From: Callaeas wilsoni
Lineage: Eukaryota > Chordata > Aves > Passeriformes > Callaeidae
DNA: 64,000 nt
Direction: 5' to 3'
NCBI GenBank assembly: GCA_013398955.1
Contig: VWPU01004423.1
Coordinates: 1 to 64,000 of the forward strand
In this document: positions 58,101 through 60,933 of the stretch, in pieces
Position numbering within the stretch: position 1 is the stretch's first letter
How the letters are laid out: the number at the start of each line of letters is the position of its first letter
Translations under genes and position numbers: made by a program
Notes under the pieces: generated by a model
Databases searched by the model: none
What the model saw: only the letters and a program-made list of their open reading frames with translations
What the model was told of the DNA's origin: nothing

Positions 58101-60933
58101 GGTCCTGCTTTCTACAACAGAACGGGGATCGTACAAAAATACCTGGGCATCATTCCCCTCACCCCCAAGGAACAGCTCTTACCCTGAGTACAGCTGATGA
58201 ACAAATAAAAAACTGCAGCACTGTGCCACTGGCAGCCAATTCTCCTTTAATCTCTGGAACTGCAACAGTGAGCTCAATCTCACTACAAGGGACAGCAAGA
58301 AATGACAGTGCGAAGGGCTCACATGAAGCAGAAATTCGCCTTCTGAATTTTCACTCTTCCCACTACTGCAAAGATGACCTCAGTCTTTGCAAATCTACCA
58401 GATGCATGTGGAATTTCATACTAGGTATATGTGGAATTTCATACTAGGTTTATGTTGAATTTCATCCACTGTATATGTGGAATTTCATCCACTTCTGAAC
58501 TCCTGTTGAAAAAAACTTGGAAGCAATGTGCATTTATATCAGTAGCATACACAAAAAGAAAAAAAAAAGGTCCCTGAAATCACTGAATCCTGGGCATGTG
58601 AAAGCTGAAAGCATGTGGGAAAATTCACTTTTTCTCAAAGCAGAAAACAATCAGCAGGAAAGGCAGGAATTAAGCATTGACTGGTTCAGCACGGGATAAA
58701 GACAAAATAAAACCTGGTTTACAGCAGCTGGGGAACTCATTCCAAGTACAGAGCTTACCCTTGCAGACATTGTGATCCTGGTAAAAACCCTCTCCACAGC
58801 TCCCCAGGCACTGACCCTGGCGCAATGCCAGAGGGAAGGAACAGGAGGTGCAGTGAGTGGCCAGAGGTCCCTCGCACGTGGAGCACGAAGCGTGACAAGC
58901 TGGAAAAGAAACAGAGCACACAGAACTGAAAAGTCCCATTTTTACTCCTCGAGAGTGGTGGTGGTGCTGACTACAGCCTTCTCCAGCTGTAGAAAACTCC
59001 CAGTTGGAATGAGACTCAGCTAGGTGAACTGATGAGAGCAGAAGTGGCCATGTGTTAATAAGTATTAACATTAATAACTCTCGCTCACACAATGTTTTGA
59101 GTATGTATCTCAGCAAGTTCCGCAAGGAAAAGAGCTTATTTGAAACAACTCGTAACAAGTGAACTGAAGAAAACAGAAAAAAATAAATCAAATTCCCCGT
59201 CCCCACTCCCATTTCTGCCCTCTTAAAATTCCCTCCCCACAGCTGGGGAAAGGCAGATGACATGAGGAGGGTGCCTCGAGGGCCTAGGAAAAGGTCATGC
59301 AAATGCACCTCTCACCTCTGCACCTTGCAGCGCCGCTCGGGAAATGTCCGTCTGGGCACTGCGGAATGCACTTCCCCTGGTGCAGCAGCTTCCCCGCAGC
59401 ACAGCTCACGCACCTGGCTGCCTCCGAAGAGCACCTCTCACAGAACTGGCCACAGGCTGCCACGAGAACAGCTCATTAATGGCATGCACTCAGTTAGGGA
59501 AGAGCAACAGAGCCATCAACCTCTCCCCATGTCCGGAAACCACCCTATAAATCTTTACAGCAAGCGGCAGTTACCAGACTGTTCAGGAAGGGCGGGAAGG
59601 TGATTTTTAAAAATGTCAAGTTCCCCCACCCCCCTTTCCTTCAACGTGGGAAAATGCAGCTAAAATCAAACATGATAATTTTTCTTATCAATTCCTGTGG
59701 TCCATATTAGCCCAGGCAACCAGCTCTGAAGTGAATTGACCTGTTGTCCAAGAGCACCACGGAACTCTGGCTTCACCAAGGCAATATGCTGCTGGATATT
59801 TAAGAAGAGCCAGGCATTTTACGTAACCAAATTCTGTTTCTTTTCACCAGACAAAACAGATCTCCAGCTGAGTATCAAAATGCATGGGTTTGGTCTACCT
59901 GGTCTACCAGGTGAAAGGTCTGAATCTCAGAGGTTTCAAGGAACAGCCATGGGGTTTCAAGAAACCACTGGCAATAAAAAAATCAAACCTCAGTTAAATT
60001 TCCTTTTCAGCTTAAATGATTTTCAGCTGCAAGATTTCAAGCCTGTACACTTAAAACACAGGTGAATAAAACTGCCTGGTACAGACATGGACCAAACTGA
60101 ATGGGAACCTGGTCATCCAGAATAAGCACAAACAGCAAGAATTTTGCCAACGTGTTCCAGGTTTTAAGCTCTCTCTAGCGAGCTCTGGCTCAGACACACC
60201 TGTGTGAGCCACACACCTGAAGCCCAACAAGCCCTGACTGACTGTGGATAGTCCTCCCAAGCAGCTGGAGGTGGCTGCCAACAGCAGTCCAGGCCAGACT
60301 GGAATGCATGGGGCCAATCTGTGATTCTTTATTTGGGGTTTTTTTTTTTACCCTTTCGGGACCTGTTTGACTTAGGTATTTTAATTCCCTCTAGCCACCT
60401 CTTCTCCCTTTTTCCCAGCAAATCTTCCCAGCTCCCAAGGCCCATCTGCTGTGCAGGTGTTAGTTACTGTGATGCTGAATTATAATTAAATTTACAGAAA
60501 CCTGCTGGCAAAGGCCATTTTTCTTTCCGCAGACAAATGGATTTGTCAAGCCCTCGGAAACAACTCAGGCTTTCAAGCTGTTTGGCGAGGAAAAACCCCT
60601 TAAACCTTTCAGCATCTGATTATCTTAAATGAATTAATAATCTCACAAACAAACAGCAGCTTCCCTCATCCGGTATGAATGCACAAGGTGCAGCTGCCTT
60701 GTCAGACATGAATAAAGTCACAGCTGCTGCGTGGCTAAATGAAATATTGATTCCTGCTCGTGCAGAGCATTTCTCTCCCAGGTATTTACCAGTGCAGATG
60801 CCATCCTTTGGGTAGAACCCCTGGCCACAGCTGGCCAGGCAGAGCCCCGCTTGGAGCACGTGTGATGGGTCTTTGCAGGACAGGCAGTGGCTCCCAGCAG
60901 CTCCCCAGCATGAGGAGCAGGACTCGTGACAGG
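534..60933 (-). CDS. FRAS1: FRAS1, 3' 60 coding exons (5' end outside window)
   Basis: FRAS1 is a basement-membrane protein that works with FREM1 and FREM2 to anchor epithelium to dermis; its loss causes Fraser syndrome. I assembled 60 AG/GT-bounded exons on the minus strand (one uses a GC donor). Their phases close at every junction and give 10,482 in-phase bases, or 3,493 codons plus stop. The domain order is 12 furin-like modules, 12 CSPG repeats, 5 Calx-beta domains, one membrane helix and a tail ending in DGTEV. Furin-like modules ahead of the CSPG block separate FRAS1 from FREM1-3, which lack them. Human FRAS1 has about 4,008 residues and, as I recall, 74 exons, so about 14 exons and 500 residues are missing upstream. 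No break or frameshift was seen. Exons below are numbered within this window. Introns not listed separately are about 1.2 kb or shorter, and I saw no other gene or repeat in them. Confidence 0.97.
1005..1016 (-). other. FRAS1: Predicted proprotein-convertase cleavage site (RGRR) in FRAS1
   Basis: The codons read R-G-R-R before D-L, about 55 residues outside the membrane helix. FRAS1 ectodomain release by furin-type proteases has been described in mammals; the assignment of this exact site is inference from the motif and its position. Confidence 0.6.
1513..1659 (-). CDS. FRAS1: FRAS1 window exon 59: membrane-proximal ectodomain
   Basis: 49 codons in phase 0: DRNQPEVTDKYFHDVPFDAH and MPGVDGFTLKVDALYK. 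The acceptor is gacttgcag and the donor AAG|gtatgt. Confidence 0.95.
1954..2159 (-). CDS. FRAS1: FRAS1 window exon 58: membrane-proximal ectodomain
   Basis: Encodes QILYGRVLWHPEQNLNAAYK, VYLCTGRDGYVPFFDPMG and KYLKHRFLLL. The acceptor is acctcccccag-like (cctccccag) and the donor CTG|gtgagt. Confidence 0.95.
2478..2644 (-). CDS. FRAS1: FRAS1 window exon 57: membrane-proximal ectodomain
   Basis: Encodes FLIPIAFQQTNRPVPVVYSL, NTEFQLCNNEKVF and EMDYKGAFSK. The acceptor is cccaattccag and the donor AGG|gtagga. Confidence 0.95.
2750..2866 (-). CDS. FRAS1: FRAS1 window exon 56: membrane-proximal ectodomain
   Basis: A 117-bp exon encoding KDYSGEYTIFLIPCTVQPTQ and PLPCTAHAPE. The acceptor is ctgttcccag and the donor GCG|gtaagg. 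Confidence 0.95.
3241..3400 (-). CDS. FRAS1: FRAS1 window exon 55: membrane-proximal ectodomain
   Basis: Encodes FVMEHHSLPDVRSSLMTPEH and FDSPYQLWRATSSYN. The acceptor is ctccccccag and the donor CAG|gtgagg. Confidence 0.95.
3572..3679 (-). CDS. FRAS1: FRAS1 window exon 54: membrane-proximal ectodomain
   Basis: A 108-bp exon encoding IQTDSVLSARLQIIRIYIRE and GRLVIEFKTQAKFR. The acceptor is gtccttgcag and the donor GAG|gtgagg. Confidence 0.95.
3975..4125 (-). CDS. FRAS1: FRAS1 window exon 53: membrane-proximal ectodomain
   Basis: Encodes VRDSAQSFLTVHVPLYVSYI, LEHHTEMEFSFFYDTVLWRT. The acceptor is ttattgccag and the donor CAG|gtgagc. Confidence 0.95.
4126..5147 (-). other. FRAS1: FRAS1 intron (exons 52-53)
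   Basis: About 1 kb of AT-rich intron with an A-rich run near 4905. No exon, RNA gene or repeat family recognised. Confidence 0.7.
5148..5362 (-). CDS. FRAS1: FRAS1 window exon 52: exon bordering the minisatellite
   Basis: Encodes EAGFLDEVTQDSFVLGPGYD, LDPAVREPKSIQLYQHLNL and IDVCGGSVTADFQ. The acceptor ctcactccag|AG (AG at 5364-5363) was chosen because it gives a split Glu codon with exon 51. The first 23 bases and this acceptor are repeated many times upstream, so the true 5' end could vary. The donor is CAG|gtgaga. Confidence 0.92.
5340..6180. repeat. 51-bp minisatellite overlapping the FRAS1 exon 52 boundary
   Basis: About 17 imperfect units. The consensus is 51 bp (several units near 5878-6080 are almost identical); two units next to the exon are 39 bp. 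On the minus strand each unit holds a pyrimidine tract, CTCCAG, and then AGGCAGGGTTCCTGG, which is the 3' splice site and first bases of exon 52. Both unit lengths are multiples of three, so the array is open over long stretches on both strands. A unit near 5640 carries a small indel that changes frame. Confidence 0.95.
6181..6826 (-). other. FRAS1: FRAS1 intron, part upstream of the minisatellite
   Basis: The unique part of the intron between exon 51 and the array. Open frames here run on from exon 51 past its donor and show no conserved residues. Confidence 0.7.
6827..6987 (-). CDS. FRAS1: FRAS1 window exon 51: membrane-proximal ectodomain
   Basis: Encodes IHISVQIPHQDGMLPLISTL and LLSESVYRHQHVCSNLV, ending RGIS plus one base. 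The donor CAG|gtaacc leads into the intron that holds the 51-bp minisatellite. Confidence 0.95.
7300..7532 (-). CDS. FRAS1: FRAS1 window exon 50: membrane-proximal ectodomain
   Basis: Encodes VLDSIYFSRRFHVRCVAKAV, TDSAICHTPVVAG and LKYLDVKHKEHPN. The acceptor is cgttccctcag and the donor CAG|gtatga. Confidence 0.95.
7709..7984 (-). CDS. FRAS1: FRAS1 window exon 49: membrane-proximal ectodomain
   Basis: 92 codons in phase 0 at both ends. It opens VVTLADYDRVEEV, then GYPLICVTPCDPHFPKYAVM and FSWEVAAPTDGNG. This begins the conserved FRAS1/FREM region between the Calx-beta domains and the membrane. The donor is AGG|gtacgc. Confidence 0.95.
8147..8334 (-). CDS. FRAS1: FRAS1 window exon 48: Calx-beta 5, second half
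   Basis: Encodes VEIMSNEDREWHESFSLVLG and STATVTILDQEAAGSLILPA. The donor GTG|gtgagt leaves phase 0. It is the last Calx-beta exon. Confidence 0.93.
8961..9161 (-). CDS. FRAS1: FRAS1 window exon 47: Calx-beta 5, first half
   Basis: Encodes PTIEFEEAAYQVREPPGPEG, VVRRGDQNRTSKVRC and GSAQAGVDYYP. The acceptor is tctccctgcag and the donor CAG|gtaaag. Confidence 0.94.
9695..9851 (-). CDS. FRAS1: FRAS1 window exon 46: Calx-beta 4, second half
   Basis: Encodes VHISDDSAFEPEEQFQVYLG and ATITVTNDED. An NCS sequon is at the start. The acceptor is ttggctttag and the donor ACG|gtgagt. Confidence 0.93.
10315..10520 (-). CDS. FRAS1: FRAS1 window exon 45: Calx-beta 4, first half
   Basis: Encodes PSMQFTKDTYTAKEKEGTLH, RTGDLSYESSVRCYTQS and RITFLKGEK. 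The acceptor is ccccttgcag and the donor AAG|gtgagc. Confidence 0.93.
10618..10765 (-). CDS. FRAS1: FRAS1 window exon 44: Calx-beta 3 end
   Basis: Encodes TILDDAQYPVIEGLETFVVY and FQAIVAINDVFQD. The acceptor is tttcctcccag and the donor ATG|gtaagt. Confidence 0.93.
11139..11299 (-). CDS. FRAS1: FRAS1 window exon 43: Calx-beta 3
   Basis: Encodes HIEIPVLRQGPDLSTATSVW and PGVDYVPSSRKIEFRPG. The acceptor is tgatgctgcag and the donor GAG|gtgagg. Confidence 0.93.
11539..11883 (-). CDS. FRAS1: FRAS1 window exon 42: Calx-beta 2 end, Calx-beta 3 start
   Basis: The largest internal exon (345 bp). It encodes SAICYTIPKSAKG, VTLIDDSEYEEEEEFEVVLA, a particularly acidic Calx-beta loop, then GPNDASTVFLGNATFTVSE. 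The acceptor is ttgcttcctag and the donor CAG|gtgaag. Confidence 0.94.
12065..12514 (-). mobile_element. Solo LTR of an endogenous retrovirus (copy 1)
   Basis: A 450-bp element bounded by the inverted ends TGATGCC...GGCATCA (TG...CA) and flanked by a 4-bp duplication, tgct at 12061-12064 and 12515-12518. It is closely similar along its length to 27858-28318. No internal retroviral genes are present. A TATA-like and AATAAA-like order on the minus strand suggests that orientation. A 4-bp duplication is usual for class I elements. Confidence 0.85.
12930..13195 (+). mobile_element. LTR-like fragment with poly(A) signal
   Basis: A pyrimidine-rich stretch with CCCTTAAAG, then AATAAACTCTTGGAACACTGG and CTGGTCACGCCTGGGCT, resembling the R-U5 end of an avian retroviral LTR in plus orientation. 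The left boundary and target duplication could not be fixed. Confidence 0.4.
13462..13708 (-). CDS. FRAS1: FRAS1 window exon 41: Calx-beta 1 end, Calx-beta 2 start
   Basis: Encodes TIAINDDGVFEGAESFAVEL, the calcium-binding INDD..FEG.E.F motif, and then DEPTLQFDRSTFHVSESA of the next domain. The acceptor is ctgccttccag and the donor AAG|gtgggt. It is GC-rich. Confidence 0.93.
13895..14057 (-). CDS. FRAS1: FRAS1 window exon 40: Calx-beta 1, first half
   Basis: Encodes YKVRESAGSVSIAVRRVGN and QPGEQDYVEYAGQ, the ExxG...V.R.G and DY signature of a Calx-beta domain. The acceptor is ccctttccag and the donor CAG|gtaggt. Confidence 0.93.
14318..14477 (-). CDS. FRAS1: FRAS1 window exon 39: CSPG repeat 12 end
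   Basis: Encodes DVNQGLIRYVMHEEK, TTDSFQFLVKDTKPNVVSGN and WSLLSF. It closes the CSPG block and leads into the first Calx-beta domain. The acceptor is tcctggcag and the donor CAG|gtaagt. Confidence 0.92.
14971..15121 (-). CDS. FRAS1: FRAS1 window exon 38: CSPG repeat 12
   Basis: Encodes ATNLITKKELLTTDPDTDDK and YEITTSPRNGHVENKL. The acceptor is tttaatccag and the donor AGG|gtatgg. Confidence 0.92.
15122..16124 (-). other. FRAS1: FRAS1 intron (exons 37-38)
   Basis: 1 kb of unique-looking intron. Nothing recognised. Confidence 0.7.
16125..16238 (-). CDS. FRAS1: FRAS1 window exon 37: CSPG repeat 12 start
   Basis: 38 codons in phase 0: APQRFQVDILPVDDGTPRVV and LQWLEYTDGK. The acceptor is cttttgtcag and the donor AAG|gtaaca. 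Confidence 0.92.
16514..16741 (-). CDS. FRAS1: FRAS1 window exon 36: CSPG repeat 11 end
   Basis: 76 codons in phase 0: VESIMFRVVQPPRHGLIERG, ADIYQNRISYSHDGSG and RFTFTVSDGTN. It is strongly GC-rich. The acceptor is ccgggtgcag and the donor AAG|gtcagg. Confidence 0.94.
17319..17459 (-). CDS. FRAS1: FRAS1 window exon 35: CSPG repeat 11 start
   Basis: Exactly 47 codons, phase 0 at both ends: VSQVFDITINPVDDSLPVV, then FELKATDADTE. The NPVDD motif opens a new repeat. The acceptor is ctgtcccag and the donor GAG|gtaagg. Confidence 0.93.
18013..18137 (-). CDS. FRAS1: FRAS1 window exon 34: CSPG repeat 10 end
   Basis: Encodes SSFSQADLASGSIQYVHTSD and DAFTFSVSDGTNE, the canonical closing motif. The acceptor is attttccag and the donor GAG|gtcagt. 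Confidence 0.93.
18138..20005 (-). other. FRAS1: FRAS1 intron (exons 33-34)
   Basis: 1.9 kb of AT-rich intron. No exon-like open segment with splice sites was found. Confidence 0.7.
20006..20185 (-). CDS. FRAS1: FRAS1 window exon 33: CSPG repeat 10 start
   Basis: Encodes PPSIIANRGLVLDENSAKTI, LSATDQDSEASQLQYKV and QPQLGHLEHV. The acceptor is cccttccag and the donor CAG|gtgagc. Confidence 0.93.
20504..20623 (-). CDS. FRAS1: FRAS1 window exon 32: CSPG repeat 9 end
   Basis: Encodes HVVYSHRKGDPSGNFPLTFD and DADGNKLTDQVFYIRV. The acceptor is ctctctccag and the donor TAG|gtaaaa. Confidence 0.91.
20903..21000 (-). mobile_element. CR1 LINE 3' fragment
   Basis: CCCAGAATCATGGA...AACTGGAAGGGACC...AAGGATCATCAGGCCCAACTCC matches the reverse-oriented 3' tail of avian CR1 retroposons. 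Only about 100 bp remain, in the FRAS1 intron between exons 31 and 32. Confidence 0.75.
21042..21230 (-). CDS. FRAS1: FRAS1 window exon 31: CSPG repeat 9
   Basis: Encodes LLTAQHLKAATAHSGDTAIR and LRSFTQADINK. Three successive AG dinucleotides 9 and 12 bases apart lie at the 5' edge. The outermost (AG at 21232-21231) was chosen as the best fit to the family alignment. The others would also keep frame. Confidence 0.88.
21353..21616 (-). CDS. FRAS1: FRAS1 window exon 30: CSPG repeat 8 end, repeat 9 start
   Basis: An 88-codon-equivalent exon encoding SSFTYQDVLDKLIVYTRTG, DEFGFSLTDGLYT and then KQPPTVAVNRDLQLPA. The acceptor is tgtttgccag and the donor CTG|gtatgg. Confidence 0.92.
21972..22125 (-). 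CDS. FRAS1: FRAS1 window exon 29: CSPG repeat 8 start
   Basis: Encodes RQNDEPPKMVLEPVRVQEGS and SLSLQDLDTQSSELVIVV. The acceptor is tttgtgcag and the donor ATG|gtatgt. An NAS sequon is present. Confidence 0.92.
22478..22674 (-). CDS. FRAS1: FRAS1 window exon 28: CSPG repeat 7 end
   Basis: Encodes SFSLQDVLENSIYYFQSVHE and then DVFSFYVSDGFSQSEVQSI, a textbook CSPG closing segment. The acceptor is ggtttgcag and the donor CAG|gtatgc. An NIT sequon is near the end. Confidence 0.93.
22963..23098 (-). CDS. FRAS1: FRAS1 window exon 27: CSPG repeat 7
   Basis: Encodes VDEGGRVPLLAHHHFSADYD and VTLPVYGYIENTRT. The acceptor ttgctttccag and donor CAG|gtaaac are good. Confidence 0.92.
23811..23973 (-). 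CDS. FRAS1: FRAS1 window exon 26: CSPG repeat 6 end, repeat 7 start
   Basis: Encodes YSTTFETGNQPVTDIFHFSV, then LDADNNRLDRQMFTVTI and PPALLAFADHVT. The donor ACT|gtgagt leaves phase 0. The acceptor is gatcccacag. Confidence 0.91.
24208..24356 (-). CDS. FRAS1: FRAS1 window exon 25: CSPG repeat 6
   Basis: Encodes DNNSPDSEIRIQLISLPAYG and later VYNFTMEDINSQRI. It follows AYM of exon 24 in phase 0. The acceptor is tcgtgttcag and the donor CAG|gtagca. It carries an NFT sequon. Confidence 0.9.
25524..25771 (-). CDS. FRAS1: FRAS1 window exon 24: CSPG repeat 5 end, repeat 6 start
   Basis: Encodes DTFTYEDVTRNALQYVHDGS and MEISVTDGV (end of repeat 5), then GPQLAPGCLLAVTVASKSS (start of repeat 6). The acceptor is weak (cctgggaag) but is fixed by phase with exon 23. 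The donor is ATG|gtgagt. Confidence 0.9.
26141..26266 (-). CDS. FRAS1: FRAS1 window exon 23: CSPG repeat 5
   Basis: Encodes IQLAVSDTDTAPEGLFFELV followed by PPHHGIVLKYS, the aspartate-rich turn and PPxHG motif of a CSPG repeat. The acceptor is ctggcacag and the donor CAG|gtgagt. Confidence 0.92.
26534..26665 (-). CDS. FRAS1: FRAS1 window exon 22: CSPG repeat 4/5 junction
   Basis: Encodes EMVFVIHLLSAEQQPPVFQI, then LEVSQGGTATI. The PPVF motif is the usual start of a new CSPG repeat. The acceptor is tctgcctag and the donor TCG|gtgagt. Confidence 0.91.
27289..27321 (-). CDS. FRAS1: FRAS1 window exon 21: 33-bp microexon
   Basis: A 33-bp exon reading LPESVNFRFT plus split codons at each end. It is bounded by cccgccag and CAG|gtacgt, and it connects exon 20 (FSFAG) to exon 22 (VSGGEHTTPEM) in phase. 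Skipping it would remove exactly 11 residues. Confidence 0.85.
27511..27648 (-). CDS. FRAS1: FRAS1 window exon 20: CSPG repeat 4
   Basis: Encodes VRYFTQADINHGRIAYRPP, then REIMAFSFA. The acceptor tgcctccgcag and donor CAG|gtgagc are strong. It starts after the GC-donor intron. Confidence 0.91.
27858..28318 (-). mobile_element. Solo LTR of an endogenous retrovirus (copy 2)
   Basis: A 461-bp relative of the element at 12065, with the same TGATGCC...GGCATCA ends and a 4-bp duplication gtgg at 27854-27857 and 28319-28322. It keeps TATAAAG and AATAAA in minus orientation where copy 1 is mutated. The two copies have different target sites, so they are independent insertions, not one provirus. Confidence 0.85.
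28563..28677 (-). CDS. FRAS1: FRAS1 window exon 19: CSPG repeat 4 (GC donor)
   Basis: Encodes VLEDRVTVIEPHHLSFVDPE up to LLPGQ. No GT donor closes the phase, but CAAG|GCAAGT does, giving a split Gly codon with exon 20. This is the usual consensus for a GC-AG U2-type intron. An NVT sequon lies near the end. Confidence 0.88.
28678..30575 (-). other. FRAS1: FRAS1 intron (exons 18-19)
   Basis: 1.9 kb of intron with no recognised gene or repeat. Short open frames lack paired splice sites in phase. Confidence 0.7.
30576..30692 (-). CDS. FRAS1: FRAS1 window exon 18: CSPG repeat 3/4 junction
   Basis: Exactly 39 codons, phase 0 at both ends, reading VSSSASPQTSLESHVF and then PQTPKAPQLSLGSS. It links CSPG repeats 3 and 4. 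The acceptor is ccttcccag and the donor GCT|gtaagt. Confidence 0.88.
30693..32006 (-). other. FRAS1: FRAS1 intron (exons 17-18)
   Basis: 1.3 kb of intron. Nothing recognised. Confidence 0.7.
32007..32185 (-). CDS. FRAS1: FRAS1 window exon 17: CSPG repeat 3, second part
   Basis: Contains SFTQQDISDGIVWYRHSG followed by ESDSFQFQ, the hallmark CSPG closing motif. It opens with a split Gly codon from exon 16 and ends in phase 0 at CAG|gtattc. Confidence 0.92.
32186..33944 (-). other. FRAS1: FRAS1 intron (exons 16-17)
   Basis: 1.8 kb of AT-rich intron with short A- and T-rich runs. Nothing else recognised. Confidence 0.7.
33945..34098 (-). CDS. FRAS1: FRAS1 window exon 16: CSPG repeat 3, first part
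   Basis: Starts GDRSPRLVTNSLVWV and ends with DITYTIPEDQPRH, the xGxL-type segment of a CSPG repeat. The acceptor is cctgcccgcag and the donor ACG|gtaacc. Confidence 0.9.
34099..36643 (-). other. FRAS1: FRAS1 intron (exons 15-16)
   Basis: 2.5 kb of intron. Contains the 146-bp duplication and a 15-base T run near 34612. No exon found. Confidence 0.7.
34231..34522. repeat. 146-bp tandem duplication
   Basis: Two head-to-tail copies beginning CTGCTTGAAGAAATGGTTGT at 34231 and 34377. They differ at only a few bases, so the duplication is recent or homogenised. It is intronic, between FRAS1 exons 15 and 16. Confidence 0.9.
36644..36958 (-). CDS. FRAS1: FRAS1 window exon 15: CSPG repeat 2
   Basis: One 105-codon exon carries a whole CSPG repeat, from APYVYRNEPLLV to RYAHDGSDSRQDAALLQVSD. 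Both ends are in phase 0. The acceptor is tgtgttccag and the donor AAG|gtatat. It is GC-rich compared with the flanking introns. Confidence 0.93.
36959..38628 (-). other. FRAS1: FRAS1 intron (exons 14-15)
   Basis: 1.7 kb of intron. Nothing recognised. Confidence 0.7.
38629..38713 (-). CDS. FRAS1: FRAS1 window exon 14: end of CSPG repeat 1
   Basis: An 85-bp exon encoding KGQFSLKVSDQ, the closing strand motif of a CSPG repeat, and ending QAFSTQ. It is isolated by long introns on both sides. The acceptor acctgtttag and donor CAG|gtaacg fit, and the phase joins exons 13 and 15 exactly. Confidence 0.88.
38714..39966 (-). other. FRAS1: FRAS1 intron (exons 13-14)
   Basis: 1.25 kb of intron with an A run near 39222. 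Nothing else recognised. Confidence 0.7.
39967..40237 (-). CDS. FRAS1: FRAS1 window exon 13: start of CSPG repeat 1
   Basis: About 90 residues with LTVAIGGVQPLDLSLLGVC, then FRCRD-like and RVRFVHSKGEPR segments typical of the CSPG fold. A second AG seven bases inside the exon was rejected because it breaks the phase. The donor is CAG|gtgact. Confidence 0.9.
40575..41527. repeat. 20-bp minisatellite with 80-bp higher-order repeats, FRAS1 intron
   Basis: About 48 units of CCTTCACACCTTACCAGGCA and variants. From 40601 a block of four variant units (80 bp) repeats almost exactly at 40601, 40681, 40761 and 40841; further along, the units mix without that order. It sits in the intron between the last furin-like exon and the first CSPG exon. 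On the transcribed strand each unit contains CTGGTAAGG or CCAGGTTAGG. Confidence 0.96.
41711..41854 (-). CDS. FRAS1: FRAS1 window exon 12: last furin-like module
   Basis: A 48-residue module beginning CPPGCLECDS and ending with TQTRECEE. It is the last cysteine-rich module; the protein then passes into the CSPG repeats in exon 13. The intron between them carries the 20-bp minisatellite. Confidence 0.92.
42076..42216 (-). CDS. FRAS1: FRAS1 window exon 11: furin-like module
   Basis: A 47-residue module beginning CDQPCLQC, with CSLCPAPFF in the middle and CVPKCGQRYYTD near the end. The acceptor gtctctttag and donor CAG|gtaagc are good. Confidence 0.92.
42307..42447 (-). CDS. FRAS1: FRAS1 window exon 10: furin-like module
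   Basis: A 47-residue module beginning CDWSCNACKG and ending FFPESDTCQ. The donor is AGA|gtgagt, chosen because the phase then closes as Arg with exon 11. Only about 90 bp separate it from exon 11. Confidence 0.9.
43066..43212 (-). CDS. FRAS1: FRAS1 window exon 9: furin-like module
   Basis: A 49-residue module beginning CSSQCRSCDS with a middle CTSC and a final NTCR. The acceptor is cttcccacag and the donor GAG|gtgaaa. It is followed by a closely spaced group of three more modules (exons 10-12). Confidence 0.92.
43213..46069 (-). other. FRAS1: FRAS1 intron (exons 8-9)
   Basis: 2.9 kb of AT-rich intron with no recognised gene or repeat. Confidence 0.7.
46070..46216 (-). CDS. FRAS1: FRAS1 window exon 8: furin-like module
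   Basis: A 49-residue module with CHPSCKTCTG at the start and CAPLCSPGYF near the end; an NAS sequon follows the CASC motif. The acceptor is ctccctgcag and the donor GAC|gtgagt. The terminal C makes a split Pro codon with exon 9. Confidence 0.9.
46217..47872 (-). other. FRAS1: FRAS1 intron (exons 7-8)
   Basis: 1.7 kb of intron. Nothing recognised. Confidence 0.7.
47873..48025 (-). CDS. FRAS1: FRAS1 window exon 7: furin-like module
   Basis: About 50 residues, beginning CHSLCRQC and containing CLPDCPPGHYARDG. The acceptor ctccctctag has a long pyrimidine tract and the donor is AAA|gtgagt. It reads through to CHPSCKTC of exon 8. Confidence 0.92.
48026..53646 (-). other. FRAS1: FRAS1 intron (exons 6-7), largest in window
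   Basis: 5.6 kb. I looked for a further cysteine-rich module bounded by AG and GT and found none. No repeat family recognised. Confidence 0.7.
53647..53790 (-). CDS. FRAS1: FRAS1 window exon 6: furin-like module
   Basis: A 48-residue module beginning CHPSCKTCHG and ending LVGYCV. The acceptor tcttcctcag and donor TGG|gtgagt are strong. A split Asp codon links it to exon 7 across the largest intron of the window (5.6 kb). Confidence 0.92.
53791..55054 (-). other. FRAS1: FRAS1 intron (exons 5-6)
   Basis: 1.3 kb of AT-rich intron. Nothing recognised. Confidence 0.7.
55055..55195 (-). CDS. FRAS1: FRAS1 window exon 5: furin-like module
   Basis: A 47-residue module beginning CHSSCAGCVG and containing CLPECPEGLF. 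An NSS sequon lies in its first third. The acceptor is ccctgcag and the donor CCC|gtgagt. The last base gives a split Pro codon with exon 6. Confidence 0.92.
55765..56765. repeat. Triplicated segment around a single N, with a CR1-like tail
   Basis: Two nearly identical copies, about 55770-56120 and 56380-56760, share CACTAGCTAAAAACCTCAT at one end and ACAGTGAGAGCTCAAAG at the other. A partial third copy (56122-56310) begins straight after the N at 56121. Each contains GATCTTTAAGGTCCCTTCCAGC...TTCTATGA, a degenerate CR1 3' tail. The stretch is intronic. Confidence 0.85.
56121..56121. other. Unresolved base (N)
   Basis: The only ambiguous base in the window. It falls exactly at the join of two copies of the 55765-56765 repeat, which points to a gap or merge point in the assembly. 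Confidence 0.95.
57828..58001 (-). CDS. FRAS1: FRAS1 window exon 4: long furin-like module
   Basis: A furin-like module of 58 residues, about ten longer than its neighbours. Extra residues (around QPHLPGEGALH) lie between the third CxxC and the CLPHC segment. The reading frame is open and the splice sites are normal (gtgcccag acceptor, GAG|gtgaga donor), so this looks like an insertion in the loop rather than a broken exon. Confidence 0.9.
58404..58494. repeat. Short tandem repeat, about 23 bp, four copies
   Basis: Four imperfect copies of ATGTGGAATTTCATACTAGG-like sequence in the intron between exons 3 and 4. Confidence 0.75.
58759..58899 (-). CDS. FRAS1: FRAS1 window exon 3: furin-like module
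   Basis: A 47-residue module with CHASCSTCEG at its start and CLGSCGEGFYQ near its end. The acceptor is cttttccag and the donor AGG|gtaagc. It has the same length and phase as exon 2. Confidence 0.92.
59316..59456 (-). CDS. FRAS1: FRAS1 window exon 2: furin-like module
   Basis: A 47-residue cysteine-rich module, beginning CGQFCERCSS and ending with CIPQCPDGHF and a final CR. The acceptor follows ctcgtggcag and the donor is GAG|gtgaga. It joins exon 3 through a split Ala codon. Confidence 0.92.
59457..60789 (-). other. FRAS1: FRAS1 intron (exons 1-2)
   Basis: 1.3 kb of intron with a T run near 60340. Nothing else recognised. Confidence 0.7.
60790..60933 (-). CDS. FRAS1: FRAS1 window exon 1: furin-like module
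   Basis: About 48 residues starting ACHESCSSC, with the CxxC-rich spacing of a furin-like (FU) repeat and a closing GxCLASCGQGFY segment. The acceptor ccctgcag and donor CTG|gtaaat are clear. The exon starts with two bases of a split codon and ends with one. The upstream neighbour is outside the window. Confidence 0.92.

Noticed and set aside
534..60933. FREM1, FREM2 or FREM3 instead of FRAS1
   Set aside because: Those relatives have CSPG and Calx-beta domains but no preceding furin-like block. Twelve furin-like modules and five Calx-beta domains fit FRAS1.
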